Assembly: GCA_016196035.1 (NCBI GenBank) | Contig: JACPYM010000125.1 | Location: 62,001 to 126,000 of the forward strand | Direction: 5' to 3' | Source: Acidobacteriota bacterium | GTDB taxonomy: Bacteria > Acidobacteriota > Blastocatellia > RBC074 | DNA length: 64,000 bases | Shown: piece by piece, positions 25,923-35,800 of the stretch | How the letters are laid out: each line of letters opens with the position of its first letter | Numbering within the stretch: position 1 is the stretch's first letter | The notes under the pieces: model-generated | What the model saw: the letters and a program-made list of their open reading frames with translations, nothing else | What the model was told of the DNA's origin: nothing | The model's database searches: none | Translations under genes and position numbers: made by a program

Positions 25923-28900
25923 ATGAAAAGGCTTAGTTTTGCAATGACATTCGTTTTAGCAATCAGCGCATTCATTCTTTGGCCGGGCGGTTCTCGCCCG
26001 CAAGCGGCACCGGCAGCGCCGGTAGTAATTGATTTCGAGAATTTAGCCTCAGGCAGCCCCGTGACCGGTCAATATGCGGCGCAGGGCATTACCTTCAACA
26101 GTGTGAAGGTGCTGCGTTACCCCAGCATCCCTGGCTTTACGCATTCGGGCGTGCAAGCGGTTGAGCAATGTTTTGCGCAGGAGTTTTGCAGCGCGCCCAT
26201 TGATATGAGCTTTACCGCCGCCCAGCGCCGCGTCAAGGTGTGGGTCGGGTTATCAACGCCATTCAGCGTGAGCACCACCGTGCTTTTGCGCGTGCTGGAT
26301 GCGAACGGCGCGCAAATCGGACAAGCGACCGCCGCGTTCAATGCAAGCAACAGTCCGCAGTTGATCCGCACGCCGTTGGAAGTCACGGTATCGAGCGCCC
26401 GCATCCGGCGCGCCATTGTGAGCTTTTCGCCCACCACCAGCGCCACCAATTCGTTGGCTGTGGACGACATTGAGTTCGACAGCGCCGGGCCGCCGCCGCC
26501 TTGCCCAAGCACACAACCGCCGACGCTGAACTTCATTCAACCCGCGAACGGGCAGACAGTGCAATTCAACGGCTTCATGCTGGAAGCGCAAGTCAATTCG
26601 CTGGATACGCTCGCGACGGCGTTGACGTTGACGGCCAATGGGCCGAACGGCGCGACGCGCTCCACGGTGTTGACGCTCAACAATGGCAAGTATGGCCCCA
26701 TCCACTTCAATGATTTCCTGTTTGTTGGTGTCAACACACTCACGCTCAAATACCAGGATTGCAAAGGCACGGTGCAAAGCAGCAGAACGATCACCTACGC
26801 GCCGATTCCGGCAGGCACGCGGTTCGAGTTAATGAGCATCGAAGTCACGCAGGCGACACAGGATGCCCGGAACGGTGTGCCGTTGATCGCGAATAAACCA
26901 GCGGTGGCGCGCGTCTTTTTGCGCATTCAACCGCCCGCCGGGCAAAACGTCGCGATCAACGACGTGCGCGGCTTCCTGACGGCGCAACGCCGCAACGGGA
27001 AAGTTTTGGGCGATTTTTTGGCGCCGGGCAGTTTGCGTCCGTTGAATCTGATCACGGCCACGGCTTCGACTGACCTGAACGCGCGGCGGCAGAGTTTTAC
27101 GGCGAGTTTGAATTTTGAATTGCCCGCCGCCTGGACGGCTGCCGGGGATTTGCACTTGAGCTTCCGCCCCGACATCAAGGACAGCCCGACCAGCCCGTCG
27201 AATCTGCCTTGCACGAACTGCGACAACGGCAACCCCTTAAACACCTCGCTGCCCCTGTTCGTGAAATTCTCGCCCACGCGCCCGATGAATCTGATTCTCG
27301 TGCCATTTGTCTATCAGCCTCGCAACGAGCCGCCGTTCCCGCTTTCGGCAGAGCTTTTGTTTACGCCCGCCGGGGCGCTGCAATGGACGAACAACGTCTA
27401 TCCGCTGCCGGGAAACTTCCCCTCGGATAGCGCAGGCATCAACCTGATTCGCATCCTGCCGCGCCGCACGACGACGCGTAACCTGCAAACGCAAAGCGGC
27501 AAAGATGCCTTCCTGGCTGACCTGCAAAGCCTGCTCGCCAGTTTGCAAAGCCAGAGCGGGTCGAACATTCCTTCGGACACGCGGCTGTTAGGCATGGTTC
27601 CCTGCGGTTGCGGCGGCGAAGCCTATTTGAATGGGCGCGCCGGGTTCGTTGACACCTGGGCCGAAGAGAATGGCCCCGTGCCCGCCGCCAATTTTGAAGG
27701 CTACGGCACGACCTGGGCGCACGAACTGGGTCACACCTTTGGGCGCAGTCATGCGGGCAATTGGCACGGTGAAGCGGGCGGCGGCGGCTTCGATGCGAAT
27801 TACCCCAACTTCCACGGCGGCATCGGGCAACCGGGCCTGGCGTTGATTACCGAATGGTGGCGCGCTGGCGGCACGCCTTATTTCATCGCGCCGGGCGCGG
27901 CGAATCCGGAGGCCTTGGGGCCGCACGCGCATGACTTTATGTCTTATGGTCAGAACGATCCGTTGAACACCGGCTTTTGGGTTTCGCCCTACACGTACAC
28001 GGCTTTGTTCAGCAAGTTCAAACTCAGCACGAGTCTGAAAGTTGGATTTGTCACTGACCAGACGCTCGCGCAACGCAGCCTGCCGGAAGAGAAGCCCGCA
28101 GAGAAACTGGTTGCCAGCGGACAGCTTGGCGCCGACGGCACGGTTGAACTGCAACCGTTCTATCGCACCAGCACGGCGTTTAGTTCCGGCGACGGCGCGA
28201 CAGGCGAATTCAGTCTGGAGTTGTTGGACGCCAAAGACCGCGTGCTGATCGCGCATCACTTCGACGCGCAAGCGGTTTCGCACGACGAAGCAGGCACGCT
28301 GGGTTTCACGGAATTCGTGCCTTGGAACGCTGACGCCCAGCGCATCGTGCTCAAACGCAAAGACGCGATCCTGGCCGTGCGTTCGGTGAGTTCACACGCA
28401 CCGAGCGTGCAAGTGATCTCGCCCAACGGCGGCGAATGGCTGAGCAATAAAGCCGTCATCGAATGGGAAGCCAGCGATGCCGACGGCGACGCGCTCAGTT
28501 ACGACGTGCTTTACAACAACGGTGTTGACGCGACGTGGTGGCCGCTGGCGACGGGCGTCACAGCGACCTCGCTCAGCGTTGACACCGCGCTCTGGCCCGG
28601 CTCAGACCAGGGCCGCGTGATGGTGCGCGCGACGGATGGCGTCAACAGCACTGAAGCCGTATCGGATAAGCCTTTTGTCGTGCCGCAGAAGGCTCCGTTG
28701 GTCGGCATTCTCAATGCGGACGCCGCGCAATTGACCGCCATTGCCTATGATGCCGAAGACGGCTTGCTGCCGGCGGCGAACCTCACCTGGACTTCGGATC
28801 GTGACGGACGGCTCGCGCCGGGCCGTCAGGTGAAGTTGCAGGGGCTTTCCAGCGGCAATCACGTAATCACGCTCACGGTGACTGACAGCCAGGGCCACAC

Positions 28901-28934
28901 GGCCACGGCCCAGGTCACGAAGCTCGTGAAATAG
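25923..28934 (+). CDS. large secreted zinc metalloprotease
   Basis: A 1003-residue protein. It starts MKRLSFAMTFVLAISAFILW, a signal peptide; ribosome site AAGGAGA precedes the ATG. Residues 35-190 form a beta-sandwich. A metzincin-type zinc site HELGHTFGRSH is at 600-610, with H600, E601, H604 and a third histidine at H610, followed by two further domains. The C-terminal part is Ig/cadherin-like, with SDADGDALSYDVLYNNG and NGGEWLSNKAVIEWE. The domain order N-sandwich/protease/Ig suggests a surface or released protease acting outside the cell. No Ca-binding or sorting motif is seen. It is not assigned to a particular MEROPS family from sequence alone. Confidence 0.85.
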   Translation: MKRLSFAMTFVLAISAFILWPGGSRPQAAPAAPVVIDFENLASGSPVTGQYAAQGITFNSVKVLRYPSIPGFTHSGVQAVEQCFAQEFCSAPIDMSFTAAQRRVKVWVGLSTPFSVSTTVLLRVLDANGAQIGQATAAFNASNSPQLIRTPLEVTVSSARIRRAIVSFSPTTSATNSLAVDDIEFDSAGPPPPCPSTQPPTLNFIQPANGQTVQFNGFMLEAQVNSLDTLATALTLTANGPNGATRSTVLTLNNGKYGPIHFNDFLFVGVNTLTLKYQDCKGTVQSSRTITYAPIPAGTRFELMSIEVTQATQDARNGVPLIANKPAVARVFLRIQPPAGQNVAINDVRGFLTAQRRNGKVLGDFLAPGSLRPLNLITATASTDLNARRQSFTASLNFELPAAWTAAGDLHLSFRPDIKDSPTSPSNLPCTNCDNGNPLNTSLPLFVKFSPTRPMNLILVPFVYQPRNEPPFPLSAELLFTPAGALQWTNNVYPLPGNFPSDSAGINLIRILPRRTTTRNLQTQSGKDAFLADLQSLLASLQSQSGSNIPSDTRLLGMVPCGCGGEAYLNGRAGFVDTWAEENGPVPAANFEGYGTTWAHELGHTFGRSHAGNWHGEAGGGGFDANYPNFHGGIGQPGLALITEWWRAGGTPYFIAPGAANPEALGPHAHDFMSYGQNDPLNTGFWVSPYTYTALFSKFKLSTSLKVGFVTDQTLAQRSLPEEKPAEKLVASGQLGADGTVELQPFYRTSTAFSSGDGATGEFSLELLDAKDRVLIAHHFDAQAVSHDEAGTLGFTEFVPWNADAQRIVLKRKDAILAVRSVSSHAPSVQVISPNGGEWLSNKAVIEWEASDADGDALSYDVLYNNGVDATWWPLATGVTATSLSVDTALWPGSDQGRVMVRATDGVNSTEAVSDKPFVVPQKAPLVGILNADAAQLTAIAYDAEDGLLPAANLTWTSDRDGRLAPGRQVKLQGLSSGNHVITLTVTDSQGHTATAQVTKLVK

Positions 28935-28938
28935 CCGA

Positions 28939-29024
28939 AAGGGAGCCGCGCGAAGCGGCGCTCCTTGACCAGCGGTGAAATAGCAAAATGGCGGCAGGAA
29001 GCAGCGCGCGCGGTTCCTGCCGCC
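28939..29024. terminator. two hairpins between convergent genes (likely bidirectional terminator)
   Basis: Two separate stem-loops lie in the 162-base gap: AGGGAGCCGC / GCGGCGCTCCTT (28939-28966) and GGCGGCAGGAA / TTCCTGCCGCC (28990-29024). The genes on either side converge (metalloprotease on plus, CHAT protein on minus), so they could terminate both. U-runs are weak, so this is an inference. Confidence 0.5.
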
Positions 29025-29096
29025 ACTCTGTGTTGCCTTGCCTCAGGCGCGAAGCAGTTGCTTGTGCCTCAGTTACGCCAAAGTTACGCCAAAGTC

Positions 29097-32000
29097 TCAC
29101 CGGCCATTGCCTACGAGCACAAATCCCGCCCAGTAAAATGGATGACTTGTATCGGGCTGTTTCAGCAGCTTCAACGCCGCCTGGCGCAAGGCCGTCGCTT
29201 TTGTCGTCTTGCCCGGCGCGAGCAATTGGCGGTGGAAGTCGAGCAGCAGGTCGCGCGTCCCGGCGGATTCGACTTTCCATTGACTGACGACGGTCGCGGG
29301 GACGCCCGCGACAAAGAGCGCCCAGGTCAGGCCGATCACGCCTTCGCCTGCGCCGATGCGGCCACGCGCCGTTTCGCAGGCCGAGAGCACGGCCAAGTCA
29401 GCGTTCAGATCGAGTTGCAGCAGTTCCCAGGCTTCGAGCAAGCCATCGTCCTGTGCGCCGTTGTGCACCTCGCCTTGCGCCAGTACCAGATAGGAATAGA
29501 GCGGCGCGGCGTTGTTCAGGACGCCGTGCGTGGCGAAATGCAGTACGCGGGCGTTGCCAGCCTCGGCTTTGGCGCGGTCTTCGCGCGCGGCGGCGCCGAC
29601 ATAAATTTTGCTGTGCGCCGCGCCATAAAGCTGGCCCAGCGCTTTCACTTCGCGTTCGGCGGCGGGCAAGGGGGCCAGCCTTTCAGCGCGCCGCGTCAGG
29701 GCCGTGCGCGCGATGGTTTCCTGACCGAGCGCCGGATTGCCGAACGCCAGCAGAGTGGGCGGCGCGGTTGCTGCCTGTTGTCCGGCCCGCCCGCGCGACA
29801 TCTCGCGCAACACGGTTAGGGAAGGCGCATAAGTGATTGCAGCGTCTTCCAGCACGAAGCGTTGTGCGCCAGTCAGCAGCGCTTGAAACGGCAAATCCCA
29901 CAGCTTGTCATCCGGCACAATGATCAGATTGGTTTTGCCTTTGAGTTGCGCCTGCGCCGGTTTGAGCAGCAGCGTGTAAAGCTGCGCCGCCGCCGCGCGA
30001 AAGCCCAATTCACGATTGGCGAGTTGCTGGCGAAAGCTTTCGACCTGGCGGGCGAGTTCCGCGCGCGGCACTGGCAAGGTGAAAACGCGCACGTCGGCTT
30101 GCTGCGCAGTGTTGCGGGTCACGGTGAAAAGGTAGGTCGCGTGTTTGGTCACGACGAATTCGAGCAAGGCGCTGGTGGTGGCGGGCAGCAGCGCGGCGAG
30201 TTCGGCTGCTTGAATGACGGGCGCTTCACCGCGTTGGGTTTTCAATTCGGGATGCGCGGCATAGAGCGAAGTTTGAAAGGCTTCGTAAGCCAGCCGTGCT
30301 CTGTCCTGGCGCTGTTTCAGTTCGTTGATGAGTTGCGGCGCGGGCTTGTCCGCCTGTGTCGCTTCGGCCAGTTGGGCGTTGAGTTGGGTGAGTTGCGCTT
30401 TCAAGCGGCGTTCCTCTTCGCGCTCGGCTGGCGTCATTGCTTTCTGGATGCCGATGCGCCCGCCGTGCAGCACATCCAGCAAGGCGCGCGATTTGGCGCG
30501 TTCGGCAAAGGCCAACGCCTCAGCCGGATGGTCTTGCGTGCTGAGCAAACTCACCAGCGCGTGATAGGGCGCGAGTTTGGATTCAAAGTAACGTTGCTGT
30601 TCCACTTCATTGCCCGCGACCTGCTGGCGCAAGGTTTCGACGATGGCAATGGCTTCTTCAAACGCTTGCCGGGCTTGGGCGGGTTGGTTGAGCGCACGAT
30701 GAATCGTCCCGGCGGTGTAGCGGATTTGCCGCAGCAGATCGGCCTCGCCGCGCGCGCGCGCCAGCGTTTCGGCGCGTTCGACATTTTCCAACGCGCGTGT
30801 GTATTGGCCTTGCTTCTCATACACGCTGCCCAGAAAACCGAGGGCCGTGATGATGCCGGTTTTGTAATCCAGCGCCTCGCTTTTCTCCAGGCTGCGTTGC
30901 AGGTAATCACGGGCTTGGGTGAAATTGCCCTGGTGATAATGAATCCCACCCAGATTGTGCAGCGCGTCGGCGATACCTTGTTTGTCGCCCAACGTTTCGC
31001 GCAACGCCAGACTGCGCTGGTAATACTCAAGGGCCTGCGGGTAATCCTCCTGCGCGTAATAAATGTCCCCGATGCCGGCCAGCGTGTAGGCGATGCCGGG
31101 TTTGTCGCCCAGCGTTTCGCGGACGGCCAGACTCTTGTGGCTGTATTCCAACGCCTGTGCGTAGTCGCCTTGCGCGTTATAAACGAGCGCCAGGTTATGC
31201 AAGGTGCGCGCGCTGCCCGCCTGATTGCCCAATGCCTCAAAGAGCGTCAGACTGCGCTGGTTATAGGTCAGCGCCAGCGCGAAGTTGTCCTGTTCCAGAT
31301 AAACGATGGCGAGGTTGCCCAAGGTGCGCGCCTGACCAGCTTGATCTTTCAAGGCTTCAAATTGCTTGAGGCCCTGCTGGTAGTAATCCAACGCACGCGC
31401 GTAATCGCCTTGCGCGTCGGTCACGACGCCGAGGCTGCCCAAGCCTCGCGCCACACCCAGCCGGTCGCCCAACTCTTCGCTCATTTGCGTGCCCCGGCGA
31501 AACAGGTCGGCGGCCTGCTCCCAATTGCCTTGCACGTATTGCAGGTTGCCCAGATTGCGCAGCGTGCCCGCGACGGCCAGTTTGTCGCCGAGCGATTCGC
31601 TGAGCGCCAGACTTTGTTGAAAATGAAGCTGCGCGGGTTCGTAATCACCTTGCGCCCAATAAACGTTCCCCAGGCTGTTGAGCGCGCGCGCAATGCCAGG
31701 TTGATCGCCAAGTTGTTCGGCCAGTTTGCGCGCCAGTTGATGCAGCGGCAGCGCCTGCTGAAAGTTGCCTTGCTCAAACGCGCGATTGCCTTGCTCCACC
31801 AGCGCGCGCGCCAGGGCAGGCGTCGCCAACTCTTTTTCTTCGACTTGGATTTTCGTCAGCAAGGCCATGCGTTCCGGCTCGCTAGGCAGCGCGGCTAAGG
31901 CGGCGGCCACTTCATCATAGGTCGAAAGCTCGCGCCAAACCTTCCACGCGCCGTCTTCCTTTACCCATTCGAGCGTGCGCGCCCGTGTGTCGTAGCCGGG

Positions 32001-32366
32001 TTTCTCGCGGCCCGTTTGCGCTTCGAGCACTTGCAACTCGACCATCACGCGCACGCTGGCTTTAGCGTCTGCGACCTTGATTTGGCCGACGGCGAAGCTT
32101 TTCAACACCAGCCGCGCGCCGCTCGCAAACAACTCGGCGTCGGCCTTCCGGCGGGCTTCCAATTCGGGCGCTTGTGCGCTCCACAATCGCAAAAAGCCGT
32201 CCACGTCTTTGGCCGTCCAGGTTTTGAAAAAGGATTCCGCGCCCGTGCGCAAGGCCGCTTCATCGGCTGAACTTTGGCTGCTCGCAGCCGCCAGCGTTGG
32301 CTGAAGGCTGTAAAAACTCAGGCTGAATACAATGGCCCACCATTGCAGACGTGATTCCAACCACAT
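29097..32366 (-). CDS. exported TPR-CHAT protease-like protein
   Basis: A 1089-residue protein. An N-terminal signal or anchor (RLQWWAIVFSLSFYSLQPTL) is followed by an NTF2/SnoaL-like region at about 35-150, then about ten TPR units (residues 180-600, repeats such as LGNLQYVQGNWEQAADLF) and a C-terminal CHAT caspase-like domain (about 720-1089). The catalytic dyad is visible as H947 (HFATHG) and C997 (LSACETA). Such proteins are often seen with proteolytic substrates; known systems are cytoplasmic, but here the signal suggests export. A good GGAAGGAG ribosome site precedes the ATG. The next gene upstream is the TIGR03437/BNR protein. Its substrate is unknown. Confidence 0.88.
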   Translation of the reverse strand: MWLESRLQWWAIVFSLSFYSLQPTLAAASSQSSADEAALRTGAESFFKTWTAKDVDGFLRLWSAQAPELEARRKADAELFASGARLVLKSFAVGQIKVADAKASVRVMVELQVLEAQTGREKPGYDTRARTLEWVKEDGAWKVWRELSTYDEVAAALAALPSEPERMALLTKIQVEEKELATPALARALVEQGNRAFEQGNFQQALPLHQLARKLAEQLGDQPGIARALNSLGNVYWAQGDYEPAQLHFQQSLALSESLGDKLAVAGTLRNLGNLQYVQGNWEQAADLFRRGTQMSEELGDRLGVARGLGSLGVVTDAQGDYARALDYYQQGLKQFEALKDQAGQARTLGNLAIVYLEQDNFALALTYNQRSLTLFEALGNQAGSARTLHNLALVYNAQGDYAQALEYSHKSLAVRETLGDKPGIAYTLAGIGDIYYAQEDYPQALEYYQRSLALRETLGDKQGIADALHNLGGIHYHQGNFTQARDYLQRSLEKSEALDYKTGIITALGFLGSVYEKQGQYTRALENVERAETLARARGEADLLRQIRYTAGTIHRALNQPAQARQAFEEAIAIVETLRQQVAGNEVEQQRYFESKLAPYHALVSLLSTQDHPAEALAFAERAKSRALLDVLHGGRIGIQKAMTPAEREEERRLKAQLTQLNAQLAEATQADKPAPQLINELKQRQDRARLAYEAFQTSLYAAHPELKTQRGEAPVIQAAELAALLPATTSALLEFVVTKHATYLFTVTRNTAQQADVRVFTLPVPRAELARQVESFRQQLANRELGFRAAAAQLYTLLLKPAQAQLKGKTNLIIVPDDKLWDLPFQALLTGAQRFVLEDAAITYAPSLTVLREMSRGRAGQQAATAPPTLLAFGNPALGQETIARTALTRRAERLAPLPAAEREVKALGQLYGAAHSKIYVGAAAREDRAKAEAGNARVLHFATHGVLNNAAPLYSYLVLAQGEVHNGAQDDGLLEAWELLQLDLNADLAVLSACETARGRIGAGEGVIGLTWALFVAGVPATVVSQWKVESAGTRDLLLDFHRQLLAPGKTTKATALRQAALKLLKQPDTSHPFYWAGFVLVGNGR

Positions 32367-32616
32367 AACCAGACTCCTTCCCGATTGCCCGATTGCATAA
32401 TTTGCCGATGACGCCAGGCCAAATTATTCCGGCGGGCCGTCGCCATAGGCAAAGGTCAGTAAATTCTCTCTGTGCGTTCAAGCATTATTTCGCTAGGGGG
32501 AATAAATCCTGCTGCTGGGTTAAGTCTGGCGCGGAGTGTACTCCGCTTTCTTGAAATCGCAAGGCATGTTTGGACTCGTGTGCATTGCGCCGATTGGTCA
32601 GGCTGAGCTTGATAAT

Positions 32617-32785
32617 TATAGCGATTTGCACTTGAGTGCGACCCGGCGTAGGGGCAGACCTGCGTGTCTGCCCCGGTGGCCTTTGTAGCCTTCGATTCCA
32701 TCTGACGCGACCGGGGCAGACACGCAGGTCTGCCCCTACGTTCCATGAGGTTGCTACAGGTCGCACTCAACTGTAAACCGCTATA
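32617..32785. repeat. nested inverted-repeat element CGTAGGGGCAGACCTGCGTG
   Basis: Outer arms 32617-32643 and 32759-32785 (with a 7-base TATAGCG end and GTGCGACC) enclose inner 30-base arms at 32647-32676 and 32711-32740, CGTAGGGGCAGACCTGCGTG and complement. The inner arms are perfect. The element fills most of the 474-base gap between two giant secreted-protein genes, with a GC-rich hairpin at about 32788-32823 just beyond it. No gene is present in this gap. Confidence 0.9.
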
Positions 32786-32840
32786 AGTGCGCCCGCATCT
32801 TCACCGGCAAGACGCGGGCGCGCGGCATTTTTAACTCGGC

Positions 32841-35800
32841 TCAATTCGCCGCCAGATTGCGCGTGAAAATGCGCGTCGTGAGCGTCTGTTGCGTTCCGTC
32901 ACTTATGCCTATGCCGGTATTGGCGGTTACCGCGTACAGCCGGTTGCCTGCCGCGAAGAGTTGGCGGATGTTCGGCTCATCCAAGCCCTGATTGAGCGGC
33001 AGCCAATCGCTGCCGTCTTCGCGCGAGGCATAAACGCCGCTGCCATAGGGCGCGAGATACAGCTTTCCGTTCACCGCCACCGGCGGCAGGGACGGCAGCA
33101 CCAGCAACGCTGGCACGCCGATGATGATCTGGTTGAGCAAGGGCGGCGCGGCTTCGGTGGCCAGCGCTTGCCGCAAACTGGCGAACGACACGGTCGGAAG
33201 GCCGAAGAGATTCGGGAAAGGCGTGGGTACGCGCTGCCAACGTTCGCCCTGATTGGCGGAACGGAAGAGGCCGAAACTGGTGTTGGCATAAAGCGTCGTG
33301 CCGCTGACCGTCAGATTGGCGACGCCATAGAGGGGTAAATTGCTGCTGAGCGGCAAACCCAAGCCCCGATTGACCGGCGTCCAGGTCACGCCGTTGTCGG
33401 TGGAGCGAAAGACGCCTTCGACGGGTTCGGTTTGTTGCATCAGGTCAGCTTCGCTCTCGCCTTCAGTTTGCGCGGCAAAGGTGGCTGCGACTTCCGCCGG
33501 GTCTGGCATGGCGGCGGCGAGAATGCCGATGCTACGTCCGACGATGCTGGCAAACAGCGTGTCGCCGTTAAAGACCACCGAAGTTACCACCGAGATGGTG
33601 AAGAGAGATTGTTCACCCGCGAGTGCGGGCAGCGGCAGATTGCCGTTGATGGACGTCCAACTCGCGCCCTGATTCGTCGAGAGAAACAGCCCGAAGAGCG
33701 TGGCGATGACCAGTTTGTTATCACGCACGGCCAGGCTGGTGATGGCGCGTATCACCGGCAAGCCAGTGTTGATCGCCGTCCAACTGGGTGTGCCATCGGC
33801 AGCGGGAACAGGGCTGCGGAACACGCCTTGGTCGGTGCCGACAAAGAGCATGTTTCCGGCGCGCGCCAACACCGTGGGCGTGCCGGATAGTCCGTTGCCG
33901 GCGTCTTTCCACGTTGCGCCGCCATCGGTCGAACGCCAGAAACCAGGTGGTGGCACGGGGCTGCCCAAGACCGCGAATTCATTGGTGACGGCGTAAAGAT
34001 CGCTGCCGTCGGCGAATAGATTGCTGATGAGATCGGTGCGCGGCGGGCGCACGGGTGAATTGACCGGCGTCCACGCACCTTTCTCAGGGTTGTCGGCGAC
34101 ACGCAAGGTGACGGATTGCGTCGTACTCAAGGGCGGCGCGCCGTCATCGCTGACAGTGAAATTGATCGTGTAGCTTCCCGGCGTCGTCGGCACCCAAAGC
34201 AAACGGCGCGTGTCGAAGGGTTGGCCGGGAACGACTTGGCTGGGCGTGACGACGAAGGTTTGCGGCGGGCTGATACGCGCGCCTTCGGGCAAGCCGGTCG
34301 CGGTCAAGGTCAAACGCGGCGGCAGGCTGAGACCCAGCCAGTCGGGATCACCCAACTGGATCGGCAAATTGCTGAACTGCCCGGCCAGCAGCAAGCGCTC
34401 GCCGCTGAATTCAAGCTGCGGCGGATCGTTGACCGGGTTGATGGTGAAACGCACGACGGCGGCGCGGCTGCCGATCTTGCCATCGTTCACGCGGAACTCA
34501 AATTGATCTGCGCCAAAATAATCGTCATTCGGGATGTACGCCAGATTCGGCGCTGTCCCGCGCAAGTACCCGTGCGCAGGCCCGCGCACGATGTCGTAAC
34601 GCAACCTATCGCCATCGGGATCCGTGCCCGCCAGGGTCAGGGACTTCGTGCTGTCTTCGTCCAGCGTGAGGGATTGGCTTTCGGCCAGTGGCGCGCGGTT
34701 GAGGTTGGCGGTGATCGTCGCGCCGAACACGCCTGCCGAAGTGCCCGCCAGCAAACGATTGCCATCCACTGTCAACGCCAGCACGTTCGGATTTGTCAGG
34801 CCCGTGCCCAGCGCTTGCCAGCGCGCGCCACCGTCCGTCGAAACCAGCACGCCTTCTGTCGTTGTGCCTGCCAGCACGGTCGTGCCATAGAGCGCGAACG
34901 CATTGATTGCGGCATTGGCCGCCACGCCCTCGGTCACGCGCGTCCAACTCGCGCCGTTGTCGGTCGAGCGATACAACCCGTTCGCCGTGCCCGCCAACAG
35001 CGTGTTGCCGCCGGGTCGCACTAACGCGCGGACTTCAGCCGTGAGGGGAATGCCGCCGTTGTTTTGCGCCCAGGTGTTGCCGTTGTCCGTGGAAAGAAAC
35101 AGGCCATTGGCCGCCGTGCCTGCAAAAATACGCGCGCCGTTGGCGGCCAGGGCATTGACGCGCGGCGCGAAAACCGCACCGGCTGGTTCCCAGGGCCGAT
35201 TGCAACAATTGAGGCGCGCGACACTGAGGTCGTCGCCACCGGCAAAGACGTATGTGGTGTTGGCGGCGAAGGCCCGCACTTTTTTGCCGTTCAACACCGG
35301 CACGGTCGTGATCGGTGTGTCTACCCAAACGTCGCCCGTCGCGCCGAACGCCGATAATACTGCGCCGCCACTCTCGACCCCCGCCAGCAAGAGCAGGCCG
35401 GGATTGGGGAAAAAGTTCGAGACCGCAAACAAAGCAGTGACGCGCCGCACGCCGGGAAGCGAATAGTTGACCAGCCGCCAGTCAGTGGTGGCGTTCGGCG
35501 TGCGGAAGATGCCTTCCTCGGTACCGGCGAACGTTGTGCTCGCAGTAGAAAGTAGCGCCGTGATGCGTTTGCCGTCCAGCCCCGCCAAGCGCCACGTCAA
35601 CGCGCCAAGCGGCGGCAGGGCCAGTGGCAGTTCGAGCGCCTGCGTCGTGGGTGCTGCACCGTTGACTTCGAGCGCGAGTTCCAAGCGCGCCTGTCCAAGC
35701 AGGCTGCGCGGGATTTCCCAATTGATTTGCTCGACGCCGGGGAAGCCGGGCGCGACGCCCACAAAATCCGGCGCGGTTTCATAGCCGTTGGCCAGCAGGC

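Noticed and set aside
29862-31898. 678-codon plus-strand open frame opposite the TPR-CHAT gene
   Set aside because: It is the complement of a clear TPR-repeat gene with conserved repeats and a CHAT domain. The plus-strand translation has no family resemblance and repeats the periodicity of the real gene.
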